A stretch of 64,000 bases of DNA, taken from CAZEAC01 sp964510065 (GTDB lineage Bacteria > Bdellovibrionota_C > UBA2361 > CAIXSY01). Shown one piece after another: positions 26,490-35,331 of the stretch (positions within the stretch are counted from its first letter, which is position 1; each line of letters opens with the position of its first letter). The DNA lies in the NCBI GenBank assembly GCA_964510065.1, contig CAZEAC010000003.1:33950-97949 (forward strand), read 5' to 3'. Made by a program: the position numbers and the translations under genes. Under the pieces are notes generated by a model that worked only from the letters and a program-made list of their open reading frames with translations, had not been told where the DNA came from and did not search any database.

Positions 26490-27595
26490 TCTTCCACAGT
26501 TGAAGGCGGCTCGGAACCTTGTCGGGAGCCACTGATTTCGCGCAGATCGTCTTCTGAAAGCGTGTCGAGAAGTTCTTTGGGGAGATTTTCGTTCATAAAC
26601 TCGACGACCTTTTCGGCCTGCTGTAGCTCGGAGAGGTATTCCTGGAAAAGTTGAGGGGTATCCTGCATGTTTATGTTGTCACGTCGTTTATCAATGAAAC
26701 GGTGCTTACTCCCTTTCTCCTTAATTTCATTAATCTCATAAAGAAGTTTATAAAGATCCTTTTGCAGCGGATAAAATTGCCCTGGAAGCTTTTCGGTCGG
26801 TGCCGCGCCGGTCTGTAGTAAACATTCGAGCCATTTCCTGGCCATATAAAAAGCAGGCGCGAATCCCGGCTCGCTTTCGTTGCTCGTCGCATTATCGGAA
26901 AGGCCAGTCATAATGCCATGGACAAGAGGCAATCCAAATCCAAGAAGCTGAAGCAGGTTTGCAGAGAGATCAAGGCAGTTAAATCCCCAGCTACGCTCCT
27001 CAAAATCCAGATCCCAGGTGCAGTTGAATTTCGAAAGCCTGTCACGGTAAAGCTCGAAGCCAATCTTGTCCCGGCTAAATACGATCGATTGCGAAATAAG
27101 CGGCAACGCTCCGGCCAGCATACCGATACCGGCACCTATTTTGGGCATGGCATAGCCTAGGTGGGTACCGACCTCCAGGCGGGTAATCATCGAATCAAGA
27201 AGCGGCGCCCACTCCACAGCGCTTCCATATGCGCCAAGACTCTTTGCTTTTCGGTAGCAGAAAATAAGACCGAAGAGCGCTGCCAGATCCCCTGGCGCAT
27301 AGAGCCGCATCAGATCAACCGAGGACAAATACGGCACATTGGAAATCTTCTCATGGTGGAAGGTAAGAGCCGAATAATACACCATCGCCTTCATAGTTGG
27401 AGATCGAAGGAGGCGCATGCTCAGGAATTGCGACGCAGCACTGATGCGCTGGCCTTCGCCCTGACTATCAAGCATTAATGAGCGGACGGCGGTGGTAAAA
27501 AGTGGCGGAATTCGGCCTATTGGCTTCAGATATTCGCGGGCCTTTACAATTCCGACTGTGCCCTCGCGCTCAGTATTTGGCTGGGAATTCTCCAT
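26486..27595 (-). CDS. HDOD-like protein, degenerate
   Basis: 369 aa from the ATG at 27595. The longer frame to 27742 would overlap the next gene's coding end, so it is rejected. The middle fits an HDOD layout: IPPLFTTAVRSLML, LRSPTMKAMVYYSALT, then ISQ...YRDRLSKF and ANLLQLLGFGLPLVHGI, matching the E-x-G-A-x-L-L-x-x-WGLP region of the family. No metal-binding HD is retained. The C-terminal 100 residues are charged and helical. It follows the FliK-like gene after 95 bp on the same strand. Assignment is a fold-level inference. Confidence 0.5.
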   Translation of the reverse strand: MENSQPNTEREGTVGIVKAREYLKPIGRIPPLFTTAVRSLMLDSQGEGQRISAASQFLSMRLLRSPTMKAMVYYSALTFHHEKISNVPYLSSVDLMRLYAPGDLAALFGLIFCYRKAKSLGAYGSAVEWAPLLDSMITRLEVGTHLGYAMPKIGAGIGMLAGALPLISQSIVFSRDKIGFELYRDRLSKFNCTWDLDFEERSWGFNCLDLSANLLQLLGFGLPLVHGIMTGLSDNATSNESEPGFAPAFYMARKWLECLLQTGAAPTEKLPGQFYPLQKDLYKLLYEINEIKEKGSKHRFIDKRRDNINMQDTPQLFQEYLSELQQAEKVVEFMNENLPKELLDTLSEDDLREISGSRQGSEPPSTVED

Positions 27596-27690
27596 AGTTA
27601 CCGTGTTACTTAGTATCGGCAAATATGGGGAAAATATGAGGCAATTTAAGCGCTTAGCTAAGTATTCGGGGTCGCTACGGAAAAACCTGA

Positions 27691-30600
27691 TTAAACCCGT
27701 AGCCCGCGCGGCGCCGAAGACTTCGCCGGGCGTTGCGCGCAAAGCGCTTGAATAGAGGTATAGCCGATTCTTCTTAGCGCTTCGCCAAGACGGGCGAAGC
27801 GTTTCTCAATGAATGCAGCGCATCCCGGTTCCTCAAACGAAAAATTGATGAGCAGCTCTTCGCGGCGATGTGCGAGATCAATTGAAACCCTTCCCATTGC
27901 TGGGAGTTCAAAGCTTACTTCAATTCGTTCGAATGGATCGCGCCCGGAATCTTTCTTCTGATTTCCTGAGTCGGAACCGTCTTTTGCTCGCGAAGATTGA
28001 TCGTAGAGTCCAAGCCGCTTGATTTCCAGCGAAGAGATTAGTCCCTGCAAAATTGTCGGAAACAGAATCATCGTTGGATCGCCTGTAGCCTCAAGTAAAG
28101 GCGAAAGTTTGGCGAGAGTGTCCTGTGCGTTTGCCATCTGCTCGACTGCACTAATGGTGGAAAGCGGAAGTTCTTCCAGCGGATCTTTGTTGCTGCCCTT
28201 TGCACCACGATTGCTAGCACGAGCTCTAAGCGAATCTCTAATCTTTAATAGCTCATGGCGTATTTCCGGTGCTGGCCTTTGATCGAGCTCTGCTGAGACT
28301 GTCTCGAGCTGACTAATAGTTTCACGCAGCTCTTCTTCGGCGGGAGTGCCAATTTCGGGAAGGGTAACCAGTGCTCTCTTCACAAGAAGTCTGATGTCTT
28401 TTCTAAGTGCATCAAGAAGCACATTGCCATTTCGAAGCTCCGTCGGCGGAAGTTGCCCCGAGCCAGCCGGTTCAGAGAATTGGGGCGAAGACTCGGGTGC
28501 GCGTGCTGTTCCTTGCTGTAGAAGTGCCCTTTCAGCATCAGAGATCTCGTTTCGGGTAAAAATGTCTTGCAGCGCGCGATCAAACTTGAGAAGCCGTTCT
28601 TCCAGTAATTTGGAGCTCGGAGGAGTTGCGGCCGAAGCCGTGAGTAAGGTTTCGAGGTGCCGTGGTTTCGTAGCGGGAATAAGTTCGGTGAGCTTTACGT
28701 AGGAATCGCGGAGTGGCCGGAGATCGCTATCTTCAAGGGAAAGTTCCGGAAGCTTTTGTAACCGGTTAATTAGCGCCGGAATATACTTTTTGATAAGGGC
28801 TGGCGTGGTAGGCTCATCGAGAATAACTTTTAGGCAATCGGAAAATGTTGCTGCTTCGCTCTGAATAATCTGGCGTAAGAGTTTCGAATCGTTTGAATGC
28901 TCTTCGAGTGAATTAATGGTGCTTTCCAGCATCTGCGGTAGAGTAACGAGCAGTTCCCGGTGCGTCGGCGAAAGAGACGGCGCCACCGATTTAGTGTGTG
29001 GCGTGAGATCAAGTCTTTCCACAACTTCGAAAAGATCAGACTCTGCGAACTCGCGACCAATCTGCTCGAGAACCTTCTCCACGAACTGCCGTATTTTGAC
29101 AGGAGGTTCCTGGTTTTCCACAAGCGAGGAGAACTTCGCTGAAATCGTTCTGATAAATTCAAAAAAGCGCTTCTCTGTTGCCGAGCCAGTAATCGGGCTT
29201 TCTGTGTCAACCGACTTCGTGAGTTCAATCAGATCGCCAAGTGAGTTAAAAAAAGCTTTATAGAGAGCCGGCTCATTAAGGAGCTCCATCTTTAGAATCT
29301 GGCGCATCTGCCGTTCAATTGAATTGACCACAAAGCGATGCTGCGGGCTTAGTCCTTCGCTGCTTGGCGGAACTGCGCTAGGGATAATCGCTTCATGACT
29401 GTGAGCCTGATCAGGGTGCTGCGGCGATCGGACCTCTGGTTTCAATGGCGAGGCAACGAGTGTCGGGTCTCGCGCGCCTTGCATGGAGGGTCCTCGAGGG
29501 ACCGAAATGTTAGCTGCGGTCACCTGCGGCGACTCAGTCGCTACGGACTCTTTCGTGTTAGCGAACTCCCGCTCAATGCGCTGGAGCGCAACTCTTAGCG
29601 CTTTTTTTAACAACACGGTGAAAGTTGCTTCGGACTTAAAGAGAGAGTCAATCTCTTGCCGCAGATCTTTTATGAAGGATTTAAAGTTTCTATCAGCATC
29701 GCTATCAGTTGCAGTGGGGGCAACTTCAACCGTACGGAGCGTTTCGCGAAGCTGTGAGACTGGCGTTTGAAGGGGTGAAGAGAAGAGCAGGTTTTTGAGC
29801 TGTGGTTCGATTCCATTCAGCATTTCGAGCTGCTTCACCACTATCTCTCGGAATTCGGCAAATTGCGGCGTGTTGCTGGTGTTTCCGATACTTTTCAGAA
29901 AAGTAACCATTCGCTCGACCTCTGGAGGCTGCGGCGGAAGAGGCGGGATAGTTTTATCCGCATGCTGGTTGGATTTTTGCTCTTGGAGCTGAACTGCTCC
30001 TTGAGCAGTTCGAGAGGTCGTTTTCGAAGTCGCAGCACGCTCCTCCAACAGTGCGAGAAGCTTCTCTGCTCGGTTATCAATAAGCTTAATGAGGTCAGCA
30101 TATTGTGGAAGCGGTGTCTTCGCCTCCTCGGCCTCGATCGTTTTGCGAAGTTGAATGATTTTTGGGAGCTCCAGTACGTGGCGGGGTTCTCGAAGCAAGG
30201 TAACTAGTTTTTCTGGATCACTGAGTGCTTGCTCAGTTACAATACCCATCTGTTCCATCTTTTGAAGCAGTGTCGCCGAATTATTGCTGCTCTGTGTGTG
30301 GGGCCAAGAGTTTGCAGCGCCGGGAGTTGGTGGTGTCTGCCTTTGCAACGTGAGAAAAAGCGATGGGCGCGAAGTCTGCTCAGCTTCCTGAAGAGCAACG
30401 CGAAGTGTGCGCAATGCGGAATCGGTGAGCGCCAGCTCCTTTATTAGCTTTTCAACAATAATCTGCTTTAAATTCCCGGCTTCGATGAGAGGGGCTCGTT
30501 CAAGGAACTCGAGTTTCGGGTCCGCTCCGGCAATCACTACACCAAGCAACACTTGGTCGCCGGCCTTAATATCTTCCGGGAGATTAACCTGGACGAATTT

Positions 30601-30759
30601 TCCCTGTATCGTAACTCCAAGTGGAGTAGCCCCGGTTTTGATGTCGGAAAGAGTTCGCGAGACGACTGTAGCGACAAATGTTTCGCCGGCGCTTAATACG
30701 GGAGAAGCGCTAAGCTCATGTAGCTTTGAAAAGCCCGGAAGTTCCGGGATCGAGACCAT
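27691..30759 (-). CDS. Large FliK-like (hook-length-control-like) protein
   Basis: 1022 aa. An N-terminal 100-residue beta-rich part (FVATVVSRTLSDIKTG, VQVNLPEDIKAGDQVLLGVV) precedes a very long charged helical region. The C-terminal 80 residues look like the Flg_hook domain of FliK: FELPAMGRVSIDLAHR, ELLINFSFEEPGCAAFIEKR, LGEALRRIGY. In FliK this domain contacts FlhB to end hook growth. Here no other flagellar gene is nearby, and the protein is two to three times longer than typical FliK. Alternatives are a non-flagellar relative or a chromosome/envelope scaffold. Confidence 0.6.
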   Translation of the reverse strand: MVSIPELPGFSKLHELSASPVLSAGETFVATVVSRTLSDIKTGATPLGVTIQGKFVQVNLPEDIKAGDQVLLGVVIAGADPKLEFLERAPLIEAGNLKQIIVEKLIKELALTDSALRTLRVALQEAEQTSRPSLFLTLQRQTPPTPGAANSWPHTQSSNNSATLLQKMEQMGIVTEQALSDPEKLVTLLREPRHVLELPKIIQLRKTIEAEEAKTPLPQYADLIKLIDNRAEKLLALLEERAATSKTTSRTAQGAVQLQEQKSNQHADKTIPPLPPQPPEVERMVTFLKSIGNTSNTPQFAEFREIVVKQLEMLNGIEPQLKNLLFSSPLQTPVSQLRETLRTVEVAPTATDSDADRNFKSFIKDLRQEIDSLFKSEATFTVLLKKALRVALQRIEREFANTKESVATESPQVTAANISVPRGPSMQGARDPTLVASPLKPEVRSPQHPDQAHSHEAIIPSAVPPSSEGLSPQHRFVVNSIERQMRQILKMELLNEPALYKAFFNSLGDLIELTKSVDTESPITGSATEKRFFEFIRTISAKFSSLVENQEPPVKIRQFVEKVLEQIGREFAESDLFEVVERLDLTPHTKSVAPSLSPTHRELLVTLPQMLESTINSLEEHSNDSKLLRQIIQSEAATFSDCLKVILDEPTTPALIKKYIPALINRLQKLPELSLEDSDLRPLRDSYVKLTELIPATKPRHLETLLTASAATPPSSKLLEERLLKFDRALQDIFTRNEISDAERALLQQGTARAPESSPQFSEPAGSGQLPPTELRNGNVLLDALRKDIRLLVKRALVTLPEIGTPAEEELRETISQLETVSAELDQRPAPEIRHELLKIRDSLRARASNRGAKGSNKDPLEELPLSTISAVEQMANAQDTLAKLSPLLEATGDPTMILFPTILQGLISSLEIKRLGLYDQSSRAKDGSDSGNQKKDSGRDPFERIEVSFELPAMGRVSIDLAHRREELLINFSFEEPGCAAFIEKRFARLGEALRRIGYTSIQALCAQRPAKSSAPRGLRV

Positions 30760-30911
30760 TTTTGCGCTCTGCGAGTTTTATTACTAGTTATAGATAGATC
30801 GGCTAGTTCTCGGTTCTAAATGAGACAAATTTAGGCCTGCAATCTGAGTGTTTTTAGATGGTTAGACTGCCCCGATGGAAGCTACTCATTAAGCCTGGCT
30901 AGCTTTCTGCG

Positions 30912-30984
30912 CTACTCTGTGGCCTCTGAGTCTCTGTGGTTTATGTACTTATAAAACCACAGAGACACAGAGGTCACAGAGTGG
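30912..30984. repeat. Inverted repeat, CCACAGAG family
   Basis: TCTGTGGCCTCTGAGTCTCT continuing to GTGGTTTAT pairs with ATAAAACCACAGAGACACAG and onward across a short loop, with a few mismatches. It lies in the 322-bp interval 30760-31081, which otherwise holds only short unassigned sequence before the MITE copy. Confidence 0.8.
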
Positions 30985-31081
30985 GGGGAAGATTACCCGG
31001 AGTTAAGTCTGCGCAGCTTCTGTGTGAAGTTTAAATTACACCGGAGGCGCGAAGGGCGCGGAGATTACCACCCTGAGCTAA

Positions 31082-31185
31082 GGAACCTCTGATAAACTAT
31101 GCATTCCGTCTTTCCCGGCATGTTTTCTCGCAAATCTCATCCAAAATTCCAGCAGATCCAAAACGCCTAGTTTTTTGGAGGTTCC
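31082..31185. mobile_element. MITE-like element, internally deleted copy (104 bp)
   Basis: Left terminus GGAACCTCTGATAAACTA and right terminus TAGTTTTTTGGAGGTTCC, flanked on both sides by CTAA (31078-31081, 31186-31189). Compared with 35152-35331 it lacks the left inner arm. The right CTAA contains the stop codon of the following minus-strand gene. Confidence 0.85.
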
Positions 31186-33405
31186 CTAACGAGCGGGCGT
31201 CCAGCGGCTTCCAGTTAGATTGATCGAGCTAATGTTCGCGCCTTCAACTCTCACTTGCAGCGGGCGCACATTTTCATTTGACGCTGGAATGGCAATCGTA
31301 CATGGCACGCCGTTCGATCCTATCTCACACTTCGAAAAGGGCGCTCCAGGCATTATTGAGTCGATATAGATTTGCAGGGGTAGCACCGTCTTTGTTGCAG
31401 CGAAGGAGATCTCGAGTTCGCCGGGGCTACTACTTGGCAAATCTATTGTATTTACTGCCGTAAGTGGTATTTCGCCCGACAGCTCAAAAAGCATCGCGCC
31501 CTCGCTGTCATTTGCAATCTGTTTCAGCTCTTTCTCGACGCTCTTCAATGCTTCTTTAAACTTAAAGGGATCGTACTGTTCGGCGAGTGCTGGCGTGAAG
31601 AGTATATATTTAAGTCCAGCGATTCTTCGAAGCGCAATGATTGAGCGCTTGTCGGGAAAATTTGCAAGCTCACGAGGGAGCTCTCGCATATACTTGCTCT
31701 TGATTCCGCTGTAGCCGTTTATGAACGGCTTTCCAATACCAAATGCCCAATTCATGCTTATGACCTGAGCACTTGCGAAGCGACTCCAGCTATCGATGTT
31801 CTTGTTCTGATCCAATGACGGTGCATAGGGGAGCACGGCAAAAGCCTCACCCTCTCCGATCCGGGATTTTAAAGTAGAAAAGAGGTCTGAGCGTCGCGGC
31901 TCGGGCTCAATCAAAAAACTGGGATAGTAGCTTTCGGCGAATACCACGCAAAGGAGCAAAGAGGTCATAAGCGGAAGCGAGTTTTCTTTGTAACGCTTAC
32001 TTAAAACCAATGCCGCAGCGCCAGCGAGACAGAACGTAACGACAATTCCGTAACGACTTACTGCTCTCACCGCATCTACACCGGGAATGATCGCGTAGAT
32101 ACAACGGTACGGTGAAAAGACGAAATGGCCCTTTTCCGGATTTCCCAAAGGTCCAAGTGAGAGCAGCAAGAACAGAGTGGCGATTGTAACAAAGAGGGCA
32201 AGGAGATCACGATCGGTGATTATCTTGAATCCGAGCTTTTCTTCAAGTGATCCAAGCCGATACACTAGAAATAACACTGAGAAAAGCGTCAACCAGGCTG
32301 CAAGCGAGGCGATGATAAGAGAGCTGGACTTAGCCAAAAACGTTGGTGATGATGAAAAGATAAGTAGAGTGAGCAACGATACAAGATAGAGCGCAAAAGG
32401 CACTCGGAACTGTTTAGCCGCGAAAAGTCTCGCGAAGGTCAAAATCGTACAGCCAAGTAGCACAATTCCCGGAAACAAATTGGCTTCGTCGGGGCCATGA
32501 AATGGTGCTCCTGAGAACAGTAACTTTCCGACCCCCGATGAGAGATACGAAAGCCCAGAAGCTGAGAAGTAGTAGGCTTCGTAGAGTTGGCGCTCGTTAA
32601 ACACTTCTTTTACGTCGAAATAGGGCAGCACAAAAGGGATCAGCGGAAGTGCGCCCGCGAAAATCGCCGCGCTGAGCATCGATAGTGCGGGTAGAGTAAA
32701 CATGCGTGGACGGAGAAGCGCCAAGGTCAGCAAGGTACAGCCAAGCACAAGCGCCGCGAACACCGTATAGTAGACAGAACAAAGAAATGAAGCACAGAGT
32801 GCGAGACCGATCAGTACGCCGTTTCGAATAATCTTGCCGTGTGTCGCAAGAAAAAATAGGTGCAAAATGAGTGGAATGAAAAACGCAAACTGAAGCTGAG
32901 AATGGGCAAGGTGGATAGTAAAATAGGGCGCGCACATGAATGCTGAGCCTGCAAAAATGGCGAGGAGCTTTCGCCCGCCTAGGCTGTAGGTCATTAACGC
33001 CGTACAGAATCCGTTTAGAAACTGCGCGCCAAGGATAACTATATTGAAGCTTGCCGCGAAGGAGGCTCCAAGTTTCAGAAGTGCTCCAATCGCTAAAGAG
33101 GGAAGAATAAAATTGTCGGACCACGCCAACGTTCCCGAGTACGGGTAAAAGGCCGATGTGCTAAACCAAGGGAGCGAAAAAAGATCACGATTGTTAGACC
33201 GAGCAAGAAATTGATACAACCCGGCGTCGCCACCCGTTCCACCGATAATTTGTGAGGCAATCACCGGAAAGATCTGCCAGCGCAGAAGAAAAAGGAGCGA
33301 TGCAATAAAAGCACTGAACGTGAGCAGCACTTTCGCGTTGAGTGGGTGCAACAAAATTAGCGGCTCCTCGGTTGCGAGTGCCCTTTTTGAAGTAGGTTTG
33401 TTCAC
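31186..33405 (-). CDS. GT-C-like polytopic membrane protein
   Basis: About 739 aa. Twelve or more hydrophobic helices over the first 500 residues, an early periplasmic loop with TGGDAGLYQFLARSN (a GT-C-like acidic motif), and a soluble C-terminal 230 residues with beta-rich patterns. The layout fits lipid-linked sugar glycosyltransferases of the GT-C fold or YfhO-like proteins. The start GTG at 33405 overlaps the sixA stop (GTGA) and has GGAGAT 7 nt upstream, so the longer frame from 33435 is less likely. Its stop lies in the duplicated CTAA of the MITE. Substrate unknown. Confidence 0.7.
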   Translation of the reverse strand: MNKPTSKRALATEEPLILLHPLNAKVLLTFSAFIASLLFLLRWQIFPVIASQIIGGTGGDAGLYQFLARSNNRDLFSLPWFSTSAFYPYSGTLAWSDNFILPSLAIGALLKLGASFAASFNIVILGAQFLNGFCTALMTYSLGGRKLLAIFAGSAFMCAPYFTIHLAHSQLQFAFFIPLILHLFFLATHGKIIRNGVLIGLALCASFLCSVYYTVFAALVLGCTLLTLALLRPRMFTLPALSMLSAAIFAGALPLIPFVLPYFDVKEVFNERQLYEAYYFSASGLSYLSSGVGKLLFSGAPFHGPDEANLFPGIVLLGCTILTFARLFAAKQFRVPFALYLVSLLTLLIFSSSPTFLAKSSSLIIASLAAWLTLFSVLFLVYRLGSLEEKLGFKIITDRDLLALFVTIATLFLLLSLGPLGNPEKGHFVFSPYRCIYAIIPGVDAVRAVSRYGIVVTFCLAGAAALVLSKRYKENSLPLMTSLLLCVVFAESYYPSFLIEPEPRRSDLFSTLKSRIGEGEAFAVLPYAPSLDQNKNIDSWSRFASAQVISMNWAFGIGKPFINGYSGIKSKYMRELPRELANFPDKRSIIALRRIAGLKYILFTPALAEQYDPFKFKEALKSVEKELKQIANDSEGAMLFELSGEIPLTAVNTIDLPSSSPGELEISFAATKTVLPLQIYIDSIMPGAPFSKCEIGSNGVPCTIAIPASNENVRPLQVRVEGANISSINLTGSRWTPAR

Positions 33406-33884
33406 GAGGAGATCTCCGAGGGCTGAATAAGGCAAATTAGTTTGGCGCTCTTAACTTTTGCTGCTGTGAGTTCGCACTTCACAAGTGCGAAAGTCGCGGG
33501 TGAAATCATAAAGTTATCGGGATCCTTTCCAAGAAGCTTTCCGAGCAGGAGCCCGACAAGGGGTTGGTGCGAGACAAGCCCCACGGAAGGAAGTTCGGCC
33601 GCCGCAAGTGAGAACAGAATGTCATCAACGTTACCGTGCGGAGTAATTTCGGTGTCGGTCTCGACTTTCGAGATACCAAGAGCTTGTGCAAGTATCGACG
33701 CAGTCTGCTGCGCCCGAACATAGGGACTGCTTCGAAGCTGGCTAAGGTTTGTACCGAGTCTTGCGATGTGGCGCGAGACCTCAGTTACCTCGCGTATCCC
33801 AGCTTCGGTCAGTGGCCTGGCCGCGTCATCGTGCTGCGCTGAAACCGAGTGGGCCGTGCCGTGACGCATTATCAAAATCTGCAT
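33402..33884 (-). CDS. sixA: Phosphohistidine phosphatase SixA
   Basis: 160 aa from the ATG at 33884, which has AAGGAAA upstream. Motifs: ILIMRHGTAH at the N-terminus (nucleophile His8), RPLTEAGIREV, SSPYVRAQQTA and VSHQPLVG (second His). SixA-type phosphatases dephosphorylate histidine-phosphotransfer domains. Translationally coupled to the GT-C-like gene by GTGA. Confidence 0.93.
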   Translation of the reverse strand: MQILIMRHGTAHSVSAQHDDAARPLTEAGIREVTEVSRHIARLGTNLSQLRSSPYVRAQQTASILAQALGISKVETDTEITPHGNVDDILFSLAAAELPSVGLVSHQPLVGLLLGKLLGKDPDNFMISPATFALVKCELTAAKVKSAKLICLIQPSEISS

Positions 33885-34064
33885 ACATTCAGTTTCCTTT
33901 TTTCTATCAAAATTCACTAGTTGGTGTCTGTCCCACAATGCCACCTTTTGTAGAACACGTACGAAAAGCGCCTTTCTTCTTTGATTCTCTGCTTAGAATC
34001 ACATTCTATTGCTTAATTCTAGGGTGTGTAATATTCACATCTCGCACATTATGAAAGGGCAAAT

Positions 34065-35111
34065 ATGAATTCTTTAAAGATCGCCGCAGCTGTTGCGCTA
34101 ACAAGTACTCAGGTAGCACTGGCCGATACCTGCCTCCCTCGAGCTTTTGGAGATTTTGATTACAATAGTACAAATAGCCTCGTCCTCGGTCAAAGTCCGG
34201 TAACATTACGAGATAATCAATTTTCAGACTCTTTGGATCTCGCTTCGGTAACTAATAATCTTGTTCCGGTTTCCCAGGAGATGACGGTCGAGTTTGGACC
34301 TGATGGATATCCGAGCTACACCGAGCTCGGCGATTTTCGTGAGGCGATCTGCTCGATGAATTCCGGGTTAATTAAGCCAGGTGACGCCTATCTTGTGCAA
34401 AGTGTGACCTTCCGCGCACAGCTTGGTAATAGCGACTTCTCGTTGGATGAGAGTCACTTTACAGCCCTCAACCGAGCACTCCTTCAAGAGGGGTGGATAA
34501 ACCTTAATTTCTATCTAAATACCAATGAATTTTCAAAGCTGCAAAACGGCGATCCTGAAGGTCCGGCGCGAAGTGGGGCGAGACCTTTCACCGGCTTCAA
34601 CTCATTTGAGAACAGTGAGCAGGTTTGTATGCAATGGGTACCGGTGTGGGATAGTGAGAACTATGCCGTGGGAAATATTTATGATGTCACCATCTCGGGA
34701 GTAAATGTCGTCGTGGGGCATGATGTAGCATTGGGGATAAGCGCCGCGCATCAATCGATGCCGATTCGCATACTTTCACACATGTCTGAGTCGGGCGGCG
34801 ATCGACTCCGTGTTGGCGATCAAACTTCTAGCCTTGAGGGTAGACGATTTGATGTATCTGTAAGTGGAAAGGCAATTGCTGGCGCCACAATATCTACTGA
34901 GGTTGAAAGCGGTAATAAATCAGTCTCGTTTACTCATGCTCGTGGATTCGGCCTGCAATCGGCGACTATGGTCGAGGGGCCGTGGCGCGATGTGTACACC
35001 GCAAATTATTTGGGCATCTTGGCGGAGCCTCAAGCCGAAAGGGCCGCACCTTCAGAGTTCTACCGACTTAGCGCGGGAGGAGTGCCGTATAAGGGGCGGC
35101 ACCAGCAATAA
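34065..35111 (+). CDS. Secreted protein of unknown function
   Basis: 348 aa with a signal peptide (residues 1-20, ending VALA-DTC) and AAAGGG 7 nt before the ATG. Two predicted beta-rich halves; the first contains DFDYNSTNSLVLG, the second an SGKAIAGATISTEVE stretch. There are four cysteines. No family is recognised. It stands alone between sixA and a MITE. Confidence 0.65.
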   Translation: MNSLKIAAAVALTSTQVALADTCLPRAFGDFDYNSTNSLVLGQSPVTLRDNQFSDSLDLASVTNNLVPVSQEMTVEFGPDGYPSYTELGDFREAICSMNSGLIKPGDAYLVQSVTFRAQLGNSDFSLDESHFTALNRALLQEGWINLNFYLNTNEFSKLQNGDPEGPARSGARPFTGFNSFENSEQVCMQWVPVWDSENYAVGNIYDVTISGVNVVVGHDVALGISAAHQSMPIRILSHMSESGGDRLRVGDQTSSLEGRRFDVSVSGKAIAGATISTEVESGNKSVSFTHARGFGLQSATMVEGPWRDVYTANYLGILAEPQAERAAPSEFYRLSAGGVPYKGRHQQ

Positions 35112-35151
35112 GTGCATTTTTTAGTGTGAATGCTCGACAAATCAAAGCTAA

Positions 35152-35331
35152 GGAACCTCTGAAAAACTATGTATTTCGTCTTCGCTGGCCTTTCGGCGAT
35201 CTTTGCGAGAAATCAGGTCGGGAAAATACTCGAAATAGCCCTGCTATTCCTGCGTTTTTCCCGACCTGATTTCTCGCAAATCTCATCCGAAATTCCAGCA
35301 AGTCCAAAACACCTAGTTTTTCAGAGGTTCC
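35152..35331. mobile_element. MITE-like element, complete 180-bp copy
   Basis: Termini GGAACCTCTGAAAAACTA and TAGTTTTTCAGAGGTTCC are perfect inverted repeats, flanked by CTAA duplications (35148-35151, 35332-35335). An inner stem pairs TTTGCGAGAAATCAGGTCGG with CCGACCTGATTTCTCGCAAA, so the whole element can fold back. There is no ORF. Four-base CTAA-type duplications are usual for the IS5 group, suggesting mobilisation by such a transposase (inference). Confidence 0.9.

Noticed and set aside
27596..27742. N-terminal extension of the HDOD-like gene
   Set aside because: Would overlap the coding end of the FliK-like gene; the Met at 27595 starts where protein-like sequence begins.
32597..33124. 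175-aa minus-strand frame
   Set aside because: Lies in another frame of the GT-C-like gene; Cys/Arg/Ser-rich composition typical of shadow frames.
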